Shown here in pieces: positions 23,354 to 35,871 of a DNA stretch of 64,000 nt. The number at the start of each line of letters is the position of its first letter. Positions within the stretch are counted from its first letter, which is position 1. The translations under genes were made by a program, and so were the position numbers. The DNA is taken from positions 2,928,171-2,992,170 of the forward strand of contig BCKC01000002.1 of the NCBI GenBank assembly GCA_001600455.1, written 5' to 3'. A model generated the notes under the pieces. It worked only from the letters and a program-made list of their open reading frames with translations. It was not told where the DNA came from and made no database searches. This DNA comes from Endocalyx cinctus. Lineage: Eukaryota; Ascomycota; Sordariomycetes; Amphisphaeriales; Apiosporaceae.

Positions 23354-24218
23354 ATGAACCCAATTATATTCTTCGTGCCAGGTGCCTGGCACAAGCCATG
23401 GGTTTTCGATAGCGTACGGGAAAAGCTATCCTCTCGCGGTTACGAGACAGAGTCTATTGAGCTGGCTACTGCTGGCTCCACAGACGCCAACGTTGGAGTT
23501 CTTGCCGATGCTGCGAAAATTAGAACGGCGCTGTCCAAACTCGTTGACTCTGGTAGGGATGTTCTAGTAGTCGCGCATTCGTATGCGGGAGTCCCTACAT
23601 CGAACGCGGTCCGAGGTTTAAATAAAGAACGGCGTGCGGTTGACGGGAATCCAGGTGGGATTATAATGTTATTATACTTAGCCGCTTTTACGGTCCCTGC
23701 CGGTTCGAGCCTCTTGAAGGCTCTCAATGGCATATATCCATCCTTTTGGAATATCCAGGTAACTTTCCAATCCATCTTTACTTTTCCCCTTCCTGTAATG
23801 CCAAAATGTCCTCTTACCGAGAATAATAATGCGATATGTAATGTACGAAATATTGAATGATTATTCACAGGGTAATTTTATCACGACACACGATCCCATT
23901 ACTACCTTCTATGCAGATGTCGAGCCCTCCCTAGCTGATAAAGCTGCTAAAAGCCTCCTTCCGATGCCCCTTCAGATGGCAACTGATGTATCTGGCTACG
24001 AACCGTGGAAGCACGAATTTCGTGTCGGCTATATTTTTACCGAGAATGATCAAGCACTTCCCCTTAGCGTACAAAAGATCCTAGCTGCTCAGTTCCCCCC
24101 TGGCTCGTTCATGGCAAGCCTCAGTTCTAGCCATTCGCCCTTTTTAAGCATGCCAGAAGCTCTCGCTGGTGTATTGGAAGAGGCCATCCAGAACAATCCC
24201 AAGATGAATATGCTGTAG
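23354..24218 (+). CDS. Alpha/beta hydrolase-fold protein
   Basis: Two exons, 23354-23758 and 23871-24218, joined in phase 0, give 250 residues. The N-terminal FFVPGAWHKPW supplies the HG/PG oxyanion strand typical of small fungal alpha/beta hydrolases related to plant esterases. The nucleophile elbow is VVAHSYAG with Ser76. The likely catalytic histidine is in SSSHSPFLSMPE near the C-terminus, and the acid may be in FTENDQALP. No signal peptide is seen, so it is probably cytosolic. The elbow has Ala instead of the usual first Gly, which is tolerated in this family. The substrate cannot be told; esterase or lactonase activity on a small metabolite is possible. It stands alone, with no neighbouring metabolic genes. 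Confidence 0.82.
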
Positions 24219-26273
24219 TGATTGGGTTCACCTATGTATACCAATTGGAGATGAGGCTTTGACTTAAAGAGATTTACGCTCGGGGGTCATCTATATATGT
24301 GAAGCAAGATTTTTTTAGCATCTAGATGTTCATGAATTACAGAGATGGCTTGCGGCCCTATCGAGGCATAAGCAGGAATAAATGGTGTAAGCAAACAAAT
24401 GAAACATCGATGCGTATTTTAAAAGTGACTGATAGCTTCTTGAATATAAATATAACATTCTTACCTCAGGCCGCTAATGGAGAGTCACCCAGGCGCTTAT
24501 CATATGACCGAGAAAATAATGTATTAAATCTCATTGTAACCTAAGATAGATTGCGACCAACCGACCCTCTCAGGATGAATACAATGCCCATATAATAAGG
24601 TTCCCATAAAACTCGATCCAATCACATATGGTGCACAGCACACTCGCACTATCGCGGTGGCAGGCCTCGGGGTTGACGTAATTATCGAGGCAACCTTCCC
24701 CGAGCCCCGTCTCGTCCCCACAAGACGCCTCCGTCAACACGACGGATTTCTCCTCGTAGTAGATTCGCCGGAACGGGCCTATCGCTACATCCGTAGGCCG
24801 TGGCATCTTCGCCGGTTTCGTATGTGATGTCGTCGCAAAGTTTGCAACGACTTCGTTCTCGAAAAACAGATATCCAGGCCGAGATGCCAACCCAAAATTC
24901 CTTCAAGATCACTGGACGCGCTATTCCCCCACCTTCACCCACCTCCACCGACACATCATCTAAATGAATTTTTTATACTCCTCGCAATATAGAATAAGAG
25001 CGTTTTTTTTTTTTTTTTGAACTGAGGAAGCCGAATGCTGGTAATGAGGATATTTATAGTCGGGAGAACTCTCATAATGCGAATGGCCTACACCCAAGAG
25101 CATTCAATTAATTTCCCTTACCACTTTACCATTAATATACCGTACACTTCACTTAACAGGTAGAGCCCGTTCTTCATACATCAGAAAAACCTAGCAACTG
25201 ATGATCGAGACTGGAAATGCATATATTGATGTATTTGGAGATACAGTAGCAACTAGACATTGTGGCGCACATTTAGCTGGCATCTCGTGAGAGACGGTCG
25301 GTCCAAATGTCGATAGAGGCCCCAATCTTAAGTACATACAATTCTGTTATATCGGAAGCTTTCAGCTCCCGTTTGCTTTCTATGCTCGATGGCATTGAGC
25401 GGACAACCACTTCTCCGAGATTACATCATTTCACCTACCACTCGACGCAGAGTTAATATTTTCAATTATAATGCCGTGCAATCATACGATCTTGTCGTCG
25501 TACATTGCCATAGTTTGCTATCCTACTAATATCGTAATTCGGGATCCGGTTGGACCGCGCCGGGATCGCTTAATTCGGCGGTGATTGATATCGCGTGATT
25601 TCACATATTCGAATGACTTGGTGGTACTGCGAGGACTCGGACTCGAGCTTTTGTTTGCAGCTCTTTTAGGTAAACAGTTCGAGGATGCACGAGAGCTGCC
25701 AGTAAGCATGCCTGGACGATCAATGCTGCGCAAACATTGCATAATATCCTTGGGGGAAGGGTCTATATTTGTTTGCTTGAAGACTTAAAACATCGGAACG
25801 TTCACCAATGGCGCCCAGAAATCGACGACTACGTCATAGCACAACGCTGGGCAAGTTCAATGCTTGCATTTTGATCCTGTCAGCACGTTCCTTTTTTTTT
25901 CGTGCGCCGAGTGCCCCGGATACTTCACCGTACTTCTTAAATTACTACGCCAAGGTACGCTATAGACCAGTGATAATACGTGGCGTAGCCGGATCAAGGC
26001 AATGAATGACCAACGCTTCTAAAATCGTTGACAATCCTGGCTTGTTTCCGTAGCGGCTTTCGCTGGCACGACCGATTTTCGCAAATCACGGGCCCGCCAA
26101 TGAATTATTCAAACCCCTGATACTTAAACATGCCATCACCTCATCCCATCAATCTTAGTAGAAAGGAAGTAGGCAGAGTAAACCCTAAGAAAAAAAAATA
26201 ATCACTCGTGTTTACACACGTTTACTAACCTGTCCAATTCCGTGACCATCGTTCGAATAATCAAATTCCCACT
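24219..26273. other. Intergenic region of about 2 kb
   Basis: No confirmed gene. One GC-rich open stretch on the minus strand (24570-24890) looks coding and is listed separately. There is a T/A tract at 25003-25019. The rest shows no supported feature. Confidence 0.45.
24570..24890 (-). other. Unassigned coding-like open frame
   Basis: A 107-codon open frame with mostly G/C third positions, unlike its flanks, preceded by TATAAAA on the same strand (near 24974). The predicted product would include PRPTDVAIGPFRRIYYEE, several Cys (near CGDETGLGEGC, EACHRD, VLCTICDW) and a hydrophobic end. It has no in-frame ATG at its 5' end (the first codon is TTG), so it would be a terminal exon, a gene fragment or a false signal. 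A second frame over the same DNA is also open. No family was recognised. Confidence 0.25.
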
Positions 26274-27910
26274 ATGTCGACGGCCAGTTACATCCCTGAA
26301 GAACTTGTGGCACTTATTGCCTCTTTTGTCCACCCCTCTACCAACCTCAACTTTGCCCTCACTTGCAAACGTTTTCACCGCTGTTCTGTGGAATATTTGG
26401 ACTACCACAAAAAATGCCATAGATTATTACAGGGTGGCATTAAAGCATCCAAGGAGGTCAGCCAGGACGACTATTTGAGCGCAGCCCTTCGTGACCCCAT
26501 CATTGCTTGGCATTTGCGAACAGCCACGCTTGATGCCATCGTAGAGGGTGATACAAGAAACGCCCTAGAAAGCGAATCCGGAGAAACTTTGGGGGAGAAT
26601 TGGAACCGCGACTTCCGAGCTGGTAGTGATAAAGGAGAAATTTTGTCCAGGTTGTCCGAAATCATAGATTTAATAAGGCCTGGCTCATCAGATGGCCTCG
26701 AAATACAATGTCGTGCCTATGCCCGGAGACATTTCCGCATGAGGGACGCGGATATTAAAGTTTGGACGGAAAATGGAGACATCCAAGGATTTTACCGAGA
26801 AGCAACAGATGACGAGGTAAAAAAGGCCGTCTTACTGGCTGTTTGCCCAAGGCTTTCCGACGTCACTTGCACCATGTACAGAGATTTGTGCGTAATGTTT
26901 TCCTCGTTTCTACGAGTTCCATGGGCGGTATCTAACTTTGCCACAGCGAATCGTGGCCATTAATATTTATGACCCAAGCCATAAAACATATACACGAAAG
27001 GCCGAATTGTGCGTGGCCCGAAGGGTTTTCGGCATTGCAATCCATTCGCATTGGAATACCCGTGACGTATCGTAACAATCAGCATACGTACCAATTTAAA
27101 GGGCACAGTCTCGCGCCGCTTCTGGTTTTACCAAACATACGCTTTCTTTGGGTCAACGGCTTGGATTCCTTATCGGATTGCCCCTCCGACGCCTTCGTCC
27201 CGAAACCAGACAGCTCGTCGTTGAAAGATTTTCATTTGCGATGGAATCAAGAGATTTCCTCCGATCTTAAACTGATGCTACGAAGCGCCACGAGTTTACG
27301 ATCAGTAACGTTTGATCATATCTCGCTTGAAACGGATCAGTTTGAGCTGTGGGATACGGTAGACTCTCTGGCAGAAAGTCAAAAGGATACTCTTGAGATT
27401 CTTAATTTGTGCTTACGCGTGGATCAAAGTTCGCCACCCATCAACTTTTCGAGCGGTATTTTGAAGAAGTTTACTAAGCTGCGCAACGCGAGAGTTAGCA
27501 TCCAGGATTTCATGACTCACGAAGGACTCGATACAACGGCTGATTCAATTATCGACAGTCGGCGTGTCTGTGAGCGTCTTTCCGAAGCTCTCCCTAGGTC
27601 TATTGAGAAGCTGGAACTAGCGACTGATAGCTATAAGAAAGAGGAGCTGGATGTCGACGAGGTATTGTCCGAGTTGGCGTCTTCCGGTTATCTCCCGGAT
27701 CTGAAAGTGATCGACGTCACGCGAATACAGTTGCATCAGAACCGCGAGGATTATACCAAGATAGAAAATGGAGAATGCACAATTCGACATTTCCCAAAAA
27801 CGATGGAGGCCGGGGCAAGGAAAGGAATCAAAATTGAGGAGATGACGTCCTCGGACGAAGATTTCCATCGCAACTTCTTCCTTGCCTACGCTGGCCTCCT
27901 ACATCCTTGA
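26274..27910 (+). CDS. F-box-like protein with leucine-rich C-terminal region
   Basis: Two exons, 26274-26887 and 26947-27910, give 525 residues. The 59-base intron has a GTGCGT donor, a CTAAC branch and a CACAG acceptor, and splicing joins RDF-ESWPLIF in frame. Without splicing the first part stops shortly after. The N-terminus IPEELVALIASFVHP and LNFALTCKRFHRC match the F-box pattern (LP-E-L--I-S-L ... LA-VCKRF), suggesting a substrate adaptor of an SCF ubiquitin ligase. The rest alternates LRR-like segments such as LRSVTFDHISLE and LKVIDVTRIQLH. Such genes are numerous and fast-evolving in fungi; the target is unknown. No membrane segment is seen. Confidence 0.7.
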
Positions 27911-28753
27911 CTCCGTCCTCGTTAAAATTTAATTGATGACCTTGATTCAGCATATGGACCACTGTGATTAGGGAATCATATGTCTCCCAGGAGTGACTAT
28001 TGGGTATTTATTGTATTCTCCTCTCGATTCAAAGTTTTGTTTTTAGACGCTGCTTGGGATATCGTGAGCGTACCGTGGCCTCGTCGAGGTAACGGCTAAA
28101 TATTAGCTTTAATAAAAAATATGTATTAATATCGACAAGATTATCTCTGTTGTTGGGCTATTGGAGATATAATATCAACCAAGCCAGTCTTTGGAACCAA
28201 AGTGATGATAATTCACGTTCTCCGATAATCAATATACCTATATGACTCACGAGTCTATGTTTAAATAGTATCTTACGGGATCATTTTATCCGTGATCAAT
28301 TTGAGATTATTTGAAACTGCGTTGAAGCAAATAAGGGGGGAATTAAGGGGGATATTTATCTCTTGAATATGAACGAATGAATGGGACGATAATAATAATA
28401 ATGAAGAGCAGTGAGACACCTACGATAGTGCACAGACCATAGCTAAAACTACGCTGACCCGACACCGGCGAAAGATAGCTAAAATTCAGTGACTCAAATC
28501 ATCCACCTATTTAATTAGGCATTAAAAGTACCCTACGTAAATCACTAAGTAACCCACTAAGAAGATAACAGTCACTACCTACCATTAATTGCCCCTCCAT
28601 TTTCACCCCACCAAACCCTGATGGTGTACATATTTATTTATTCATTCTTTATTTACCATTTTAACTAACAAGTAAATATTCGATAAAAAAAAAACAAGAT
28701 AGAATCAATTCCTCAATTCCTCAAATTCTTCAATCTCACCGTTCATCTCAACA
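27911..28753. other. Intergenic, AsnRS promoter side
   Basis: No gene. AT-rich with short ATAATA runs (28391-28402) and an A tract (28685-28694) shortly before the synthetase start. Confidence 0.5.
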
Positions 28754-30670
28754 ATGGCTATCATATACATTGATGAGGAGAAGGGTGTAGACGCCCCCGA
28801 GACCCAGGGTACCGAAGCCTCTCCCTTCAAGAGTTTGCCTCAAGCCTACCTCGAACACGGTGCCGAAGCCGAATACCAGGTCAAGAAGAAGGATGAGGAG
28901 GAGTACAAGCCCGCCGCGAAGGCCGCCATGAAGAAGGCCGTCAATTTCGCCGCCGCCCAAAAGAAGAAGCGCGACGCCGCCGCCGGTCGGGCGGAGAAGG
29001 ATGCCCAAGAGCAAGCCGCGCTCGAAGCCGCCCTCGAGGCGGCCAAGAACATCAAGATCTCCGAAGACCCCGCGTTACCCGAGGCCGTCGCCATCGGCAT
29101 ATCCGAGACCGACCCCGAGATCGTCGGCCAGCTGCGCAAGAGCAAGGACGAGCCCAAGGAGGGCGTCGTACGCGTCCGCGTCCAGGGTCGCGTCCAGCGG
29201 GTCGCGAAGCAAGGGGGTCTCGTGTTCGTCGTCCTGCGCCGCGGCCTCAACTCGATGCAGTGTCTGCTCGCGGGCCAGCTGACCAAGACGTACGACGCCC
29301 TGACCTTGTCGCGCGAGACGTCGATGGAGATCTCGGGCGAGCTCTGGGAGGTCCCGGCCGGCGCGCACGCACCCCTCAACCGGGAGCTGCACGCCGATTA
29401 CTTCCGGATCATCGCCAAGGCCCCCGGCGGCGACGACTCCTTCACCAACCGCGTCCCCGAGGACGGCGAGATACCGCTCGACCTGCGCCACCTCACCCTG
29501 CGCCACGACAAGCCGAGCGCCATCATGTACGTCCGCGGCGTTCTCGAGGGCGCCTTCCACACCGCGTACAAGGAGATGAGCATCGCCAAGGTCAGCCCGC
29601 CGGCCCTGGTCCAGACCCAGGTCGAAGGCGGCGCGACCCTCTTCGAGTTCAACTACTACGGCGAGACGTCCTACCTGACCCAGTCCAGCCAGCTCTACCT
29701 GGAGACCTGTCTCCCCTCGTTGGGTGACGTCTACTGTATCGAGAAGTCTTTCCGTGCCGAAAAATCTCTCACCCGTCGCCACGTACGTTTTTATCATTCA
29801 TTGCTACATTTAATAAATACCTGATACGCTAACACGCCGCAGCTTTCCGAATACACACATATCGAGGCAGAGCTTGATTTCATCACGTTCGACGACCTCC
29901 TTACTCACCTCGAGAGCATCATTTGCCGTGTTATCGACCTGATATTCGAAGACCCTGTCGCGGCCGACGCTATCAAAAAATTCAACCCCGAATTCCAGAA
30001 ACCCGCAAGACCGTTCATGAGAATGCGGTATTCGGATGCGATCGATTGGCTCCGAAAACGCGGAATCAAGACGGGTGAGGGTGAAGACCACGTATTCGGT
30101 GATGATATGTAAGTCTCGGCCCGCGAACTTTCCTCTTCCCTTTTTTTCCCCGCTTTGGTTACGCACTGCTTGATCGGATTTCTAACCCTTGAACAGCGCC
30201 GAGGCCGCCGAACGAAAGATGACGGACGAGATTGGTCGCCCGGTTCTCCTTACCCACTTCCCCGTCGAAATCAAGGCTTTCTACATGCAAAAGGCCGAAG
30301 ACGACAAACGAGTTACGGAATCGGTCGATCTCCTCATGCCCGGCGTCGGTGAATGCGTCGGCGGCAGTATGAGAATTTGGGATCACGAGGAATTGCTGGC
30401 CGCGTACAAGCGGGAGGGTATCGACCCGGCCGGTTACTTCTGGTATCTAGATCAGCGCAAGTACGGCTCCACCCCTCACGGTGGATACGGTCTCGGAGCT
30501 GAAAGGTACGTAAATCAATTGGTCTCCCCCATCCTCAATTCTGGTGAAAATTTTCTATTTTTGTAGATTCTAACTCGTCGACGAACAGATTCCTTGCTTG
30601 GCTCATGAAACTCTGGACGGTTCGGGAGGCTTGCTTATACCCTCGCTTCATGGGCAGATGCACGCCGTAA
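28754..30670 (+). CDS. DED81: Asparaginyl-tRNA synthetase, cytosolic (class II)
   Basis: Charges tRNA-Asn with asparagine using ATP in the cytosol. Four exons: 28754-29782, 29843-30108, 30197-30505 and 30589-30670, giving 561 residues. The N-terminal extension is Lys/Glu/Ala-rich (about 45-115), as in eukaryotic AsnRS. An OB-fold anticodon-binding domain ([15 protein letters not shown]) follows, then the class II core: [11 protein letters not shown], motif 2 ([21 protein letters not shown] region, spanning intron 1) and motif 3 ([14 protein letters not shown], spanning intron 3). It ends in [10 protein letters not shown], the standard AsnRS C-terminus. The residues following motif 2 favour AsnRS over AspRS. 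The last intron contains in-frame stops, so the C-terminal exon is needed for a complete active site. Confidence 0.95.
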
Positions 30671-31615
30671 AATCTAGATCAAAGAAGAAGAAAAAAAAAA
30701 TATGCGAAAGAAGATTAGACAATGGTTTGAAGAGTCGAAATTATGCAACAGATGCCGGTTATATAGATAGCCAGCCAGTTTATTCGTATTTTTAATAGAT
30801 ACCTATGAAGATAGAGTATAGCAGGTTGAGGTTTTTTCTGTCCTTTGTGAGCATTAGCTTAGTATGTGATGCACTCCTTGCTGTCTATGGTTCGGGTTTC
30901 TTTGAATGTGGAAATGGCTTTTTCTTATGAGTTGCTGAAAGGGGCTGTCACGACAATTAGATCTTGGAAGATTTGGAAGGACAATTTTGACATCCTCGCC
31001 TTGGCCTGAAAAACCAGGATGAATACACAACTTACCATGGTATCAAACCTATATAGTCCTTCTGCGAATCAGTAAATAACATACTTGGTCGAGATCCACG
31101 TAGATTTTTGGTGCTATGGATAGTATCAACCAGGTGGTCCCTTACTTAGTGTACTCACACTGTTACTTCATGTCCCCTCCGCGGTGGTAATAAAGGGAGA
31201 GACAGGTTAGGAAAAAAAAGTATATTATCGTCTCTCATCTTTCAGGTCAACCAATAGAGATATGTATGAGCGCATTTGGACAACTGTCCTACCTCGACAT
31301 CTTGTCAACCTAGCGTGCTATAATCAGTATCATCACCTCAGTCACCGTCCCCTCACTATGAATTATGGATTGATAGCCGTGGTAGAAATTCTCACAAGAT
31401 GACACCATCTGAAAGAATTAAAATAGTATTATGCAATATTTAACTACCGAATTCCTCATTTTTGTAACGTACGAATCTTCCATCGTACCCATCCCTCTCC
31501 TTTTTACTTATCCGGGCATATATGTGCATCTATGATTTTATGTAAAAAATTATATATACCCGGGAAGCAACCCGATTCTCCATTCTCCAAGCCGCAACGA
31601 TCGTAAAAAAAATTA
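30671..31615. other. Convergent gap between AsnRS and MFS genes
   Basis: Tail-to-tail interval with no gene. It carries an A-rich purine tract just after the synthetase stop and AT-rich sequence before the permease stop. Confidence 0.5.
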
Positions 31616-33506
31616 TCATAAGGTATATCTAAAAGATGGGTGACGATGCCCGAGGCTATGCTCGCTCCCTTCCGTCAACCGGCCGTCGTAATCTCCCCTC
31701 TCGCGCTTCTTGTTCTCCCACTTGATGTACACCATCTGTAGGCAGATGATGATGAAGCACAATACCGTGGCGCCGAGGCTGATCGAGTGGCCGAGGACGT
31801 AGCGCGGCGCGTCCCTGGAGAGGTAGATAAAGGTCGAGATGAAGGCCGACGAGTTCGCGAAGGCGATGAGGAAGCCGAGACCGGTGGCGCGCACGTAATG
31901 AGGAGCTAGGTTATTGGAGAGCCAGCCCTGGGCGATTATTAGTTGAAAACGTCGGAGAAAAAAAATGATACGCTTTTTGAAAGGCTTGGAAAGGAGAGAA
32001 GGACAAAAGGAAAGAAAAAAGCTTACCAGAACTAATGCGGAGATGGGAAAGACGCCGAAAGCGACTAGAAACGTGCCTCCGTAGCTAACTGCGCTCGATT
32101 TGGCCGTCAATAGGAGGATATATCCGATACTAGCAACCAAGCTGCACCCCGCCATTAGAGGACCTCGAGCTTTTATATGATCGGAAATCCATCCAATGCC
32201 TAGAACGGAGAGGCAGGCCAAGACATTTGGTGGGACGGTGAATAATTGCGCAATCGTAGACGTGTAACCTAGGCCACTGATAATAGTCGGCAAGAATAGT
32301 GAAAAGCTCTAAAATCAATCGTCAAAAGCGTTAGCTCTTTTTCTTTCTACTCTTTAAACAAGCAAGTCCTTGTGTTTTTCGATTTATCTGTATTTTTCTG
32401 GGGAGTAGTTCCAGTCACTTACGTAGAGAGGAATCAGGAGGAAGAACCACAAAAAGCAGCAGAGCCACAGCTGCGGCGCCGCGAACGTCATCCTAACCCA
32501 GTGCCAGCTGAACTTTTCCTCGTTCACGTCGTCGGTCGTCGTCGCGCCGTGGCTGTCGAGTTTCATCCGGTGCATGGCGTATCTGCGCTCTTCCTCCGTC
32601 AAGAACTTGGCGTGCGCGGGGGTGTGCGGCATGACGAAGAAGCACAGGATGCCGAACAGGGTCGTGATGATACCCTCGACTGCGCGCGAAGAATTTTGGT
32701 TAGACGGTTTGTAAATATTATATGCATATACATATAAAAGCTTTATGGTTTGTTATATATACGTACTGAAAAAGATCCAAGGCCATCGGTTGTATCCACC
32801 GTACCTAATCTGCGAGAGACCGGTGGCCAGGAGTCCGCCGAAAGCGCTCGACAGCGGGGCGGCGCAGTAGAAGAAGCCGATGCGACGCATCATCTGGTGG
32901 CGGCGGTAGAACATGGCGAGGTAGATGATGATACCGCCGAGGAGGCCGCCCTCGAGCAGGCCGAGCAAGAGGCGGGCGACGATCAGGCCGGCGAGGGATT
33001 TGGTGAATCCTAGGAAAGTGCTGATGAGGCCCCACGAGGTGATCAGGGCCGGCAGGTAGATGCCGGCCTTGACGTGCTTCACGATCCAGTTGCTCGGCAC
33101 GTCGACGAGGATGTAGAGGATGTAGAAGACCAGCAGCGCGACGTTGTACGAGGTGCCGCTGGCGATGTGCAGATCGTCGGCTAGGCCGACGATGCGCGCG
33201 TTACCGATGTTGGATCTGTCGATGAATGCGAAAAGCCTGGATTAATCACGCATAAGCCGCTTAGAATTGGACGAAACTCATAATAATGAAGAAAAAGAAA
33301 AAGAAAAACTCGGGATGAAAAACGTACCATATTCCAAAAAGCCAGGGAATAATGTGTCTATCGAATTTATGATCCAATTTTTTGGAAAGTTGAGTCTCTT
33401 CGGCGCTCGATACGCTCAGTCCTTCGGACACCTCAACATGACCTTCTTCGGCTGTCTTATAGTCGGCCGAATCGGGGGGCGTAACCTTAGTCTCCTCTGT
33501 TTCCAT
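31616..33506 (-). CDS. MFS permease of the Dal5/Tna1 anion:cation symporter family
   Basis: A plasma-membrane transporter with about 12 membrane segments; relatives import allantoate, nicotinate, pantothenate or related organic anions with protons. Five exons on the minus strand: 33506-33328, 33236-32767, 32679-32423, 32308-32027 and 31927-31616, giving 499 residues with all phases consistent. Family marks are KKLDHKFDRHIIPW in the N-terminus, then FAFIDRSNIGNARI and LADDLHI, VPSNWIVKH, ARLLLGLLEGG, and YSFSLFLPTIISGLGYT after the central loop. The final helices include GWLSNNL and NKKRERGDYD. The start is the ATG at 33506 (context GACCATGG). Intron 31928-32026 is a multiple of three without stops, so retention would add 33 residues in frame. 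The substrate is not predictable. Confidence 0.88.
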
Positions 33507-34804
33507 GGTCGACTTTTGCACTCTCTCGCATTCGCGGTCCAGAGGTTGGGGGGTTAATCAACGTCGGCGCACTTACTAAAGCAGAGCGCGTAACGAGGAA
33601 GGGGGAGTAAGAGGAAAGGGAGGGAGGGAGAGAGAAAAAAAAAAGAAAATCCAAAAAAAGGAAAACTAAGTGGGAAGAGAAAAGGAAGACGAAGAGACAC
33701 GCACAGTCCACAATCCCACAAGTCCAAAGAAAAAAAAAGATAGAGAATGATCAGCCACGAACATATAGTTTTGTGAGACCTCAAGGGTTTATTTATACGT
33801 GAGTAGATCTATTTCCCACCTCGGCGTACTCGTCGACCGCTGACCGACCCATACCACTATCAACTTTCCCCTTCTACGGAGAGCAGGGGAGGTCAATTAA
33901 CGGTTGGGGGCGTTGATGCGGGGAAGCCTGAATTTATTACGATCTCCATTTCGGATACGCCTCTTTTACTTGACCTTTCGAGGGTTTGATAAACCTAGTA
34001 TGGAGATTCTAGGGCTGGCTTACCGGGTCCCCTGCCACGGAAGTTGTACGATCCAAAGCATTTGGCGTCAACTCTACGAAATATTACATATAGATCAGAT
34101 CACCGCTTCGGGTTAAAAATCTTTCATCTTAGTAAGATTCGGTATCTTTAAAAGGGCCGAGTCAAATGGGAGGGGGTCTGTTCAAACTCGACGTTCTTGA
34201 TGAAGTGCAGATTTAGTAGATAAGAAAGTATGATACATACCATACCTACTTACTTTGGTATCCCTTTTATAGTTTTCTATTTTTTTACTTCTTGAATGTC
34301 TATAAATATATATTTTGATATATACAAGTAAATAGATAGTTTAATGTGAAATCTATCTCTTCTTATGTCGTAGAATTAGTTTCACGTCAACTTGAGTAGA
34401 AAGAAGATATAAAAGTAACCCGGACGTGTCTTTGGAAAATTCCCCCAACATCTGAGGTCCCACAAAGATTGGAGCTTCGTAATATTATGTGCGTACCTTG
34501 TACGGAGTTCTACGCTAAAGAAAATTGCGGAGGTAGATATAAGCAATTGACAAGCAACTCTTGGTTTCTTCCAAGAAATTTGAGCGGGTATGTCTCCATC
34601 TTCCCCAGCTTGCTACTGTACGTAGGTGTTTTGTTGTACGGAGTGATGTCCTTTTTGCCCAGGGTTAATTAATTACACGTAGTATATATAATTTTCAAAA
34701 TGAGACCACTGAAATTCAATTTTGATTAATAAAAGAATTATTGTTATGATTAATATATATAGTCTCTCATTGGTTAGAAAAAGAAAAGAAGAATAGAAAG
34801 AAAG
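33507..34804. other. MFS promoter side and gap to tRNA-Arg
   Basis: No gene. Purine-rich GGGAGG/GAAAAA tract at about 33597-33745 (pyrimidine-rich on the permease strand, so its likely leader). Later AT-rich with TACGGAG variants at 34500 and 34637. Confidence 0.5.
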
Positions 34805-34815
34805 AAAAAAAAAAA
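34805..34815 (-). terminator. Pol III terminator of tRNA-Arg
   Basis: Eleven A on the plus strand give eleven T on the tRNA strand, beginning five bases after the tRNA 3' end. Confidence 0.85.
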
Positions 34816-34819
34816 CATA

Positions 34820-34903
34820 TGACCTCGCTGGGAGTCGAACCCAGAATCTCTTGATATACCCATATATCGTAGTCAAGCGCCTTAACCATTGGGCCACGAG
34901 GCC
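34820..34903 (-). tRNA. tRNA-Arg(ACG) with an 11-nt intron
   Basis: Minus-strand cloverleaf, 73 nt after removing 11 nt. The acceptor stem GGCCTCG pairs with CGAGGTC. The D arm is GCC(C)-loop-(A)GGC with the usual GGTT. The anticodon stem CTTGA/TCAAG encloses CT-ACG-A, then the intron TATATGGGTAT, then A. The T arm is CTGGG-TTCGACT-CCCAG and the discriminator base is A. Anticodon ACG (read as ICG) decodes CGN arginine codons. The intron sits at the canonical position 37/38 and is near the shortest that the splicing endonuclease handles. Confidence 0.93.
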
Positions 34904-35871
34904 AGCTAATATGCTGATCCAAAGTCTTATTGATAACTGTATCACTAAAATTAGCCCCTGTGTCACTTCTCAGAAGCTGATTGGCTACTAAACTAAGTTT
35001 CCTCGGTTTTGATTGGTTGATAATTCGATAGTTCAGACCTAATAGCGATTACTTTAGTACTAAGTAGCTAGCAACCAGCCCGCTAATGATAATGCTGGAG
35101 GGGATACTGAAAAACAACCAGTACTATCCATATATCAACTATGTGTTGGAGATGTATGGTCAAGATATCGGAAATCTCATCGAATAACGGTAAGTAAGTT
35201 TAGGATATAAATATATACTAGGTATTTATATGTATACTATGTATATGTACTCTGTATACGGAGTATATGCAAGACACATAAGGAAGCATTATAATAACTA
35301 CAAGTGTGGCTGGGTATGAGGTGTAAGACATGGCACTGGATATTATAATATCATATGGCATTGGATCAGAACCAAATTTATTAGCTTAAACCATTCGCTA
35401 AGTCAGTCAGTCAGTCCATGGTATCATCCCCCGGCCATCCTCTCCTCCAAAGGCCCAGCTTTATTTTATACCTAGCTCGTCAACTTAGCCATGTCTATGG
35501 TGAGAACACTCGATAGAAAAAAAAAAAAAAAAAAACAAGGAAAAAAAACAACAAAGAGAAATGAAAAGAATCAGGAACCCAACTTGCTTCAACTAATGAG
35601 CTCTTATTAACATGTAGTACATTTGCCATTTATTTCCACTATCCCCCCGACGCTGCAGAACGCCCATCCATACGCCACTTTCTAGCCGAACGGCGTCACT
35701 CGTGTAGACTGCACACTACACCCTTCCGGGGAGGCCTCGGCATAAAATTTGATAATAAAGCAAGATACGTCATGAAATGACTTAGAAGAGTAATCCACCC
35801 CGTGCAGTAGTTAGTTGTATCAGCAGGAAAGAAGTCTTTGTGTGGATCAACGGTAACCAAAATTATCATTC
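34904..35871. other. Gap between tRNA-Arg and STH1 3' end
   Basis: No gene. Contains an exact TACGGAGTA (35257-35265), a GTCA tandem (35403-35417) and a long A tract (about 35517-35535). Confidence 0.5.

Noticed and set aside
29075..29797. 240-codon minus-strand frame over the asparaginyl-tRNA synthetase
   Set aside because: Antisense shadow of a strongly codon-biased gene; the plus strand is an unambiguous AsnRS.
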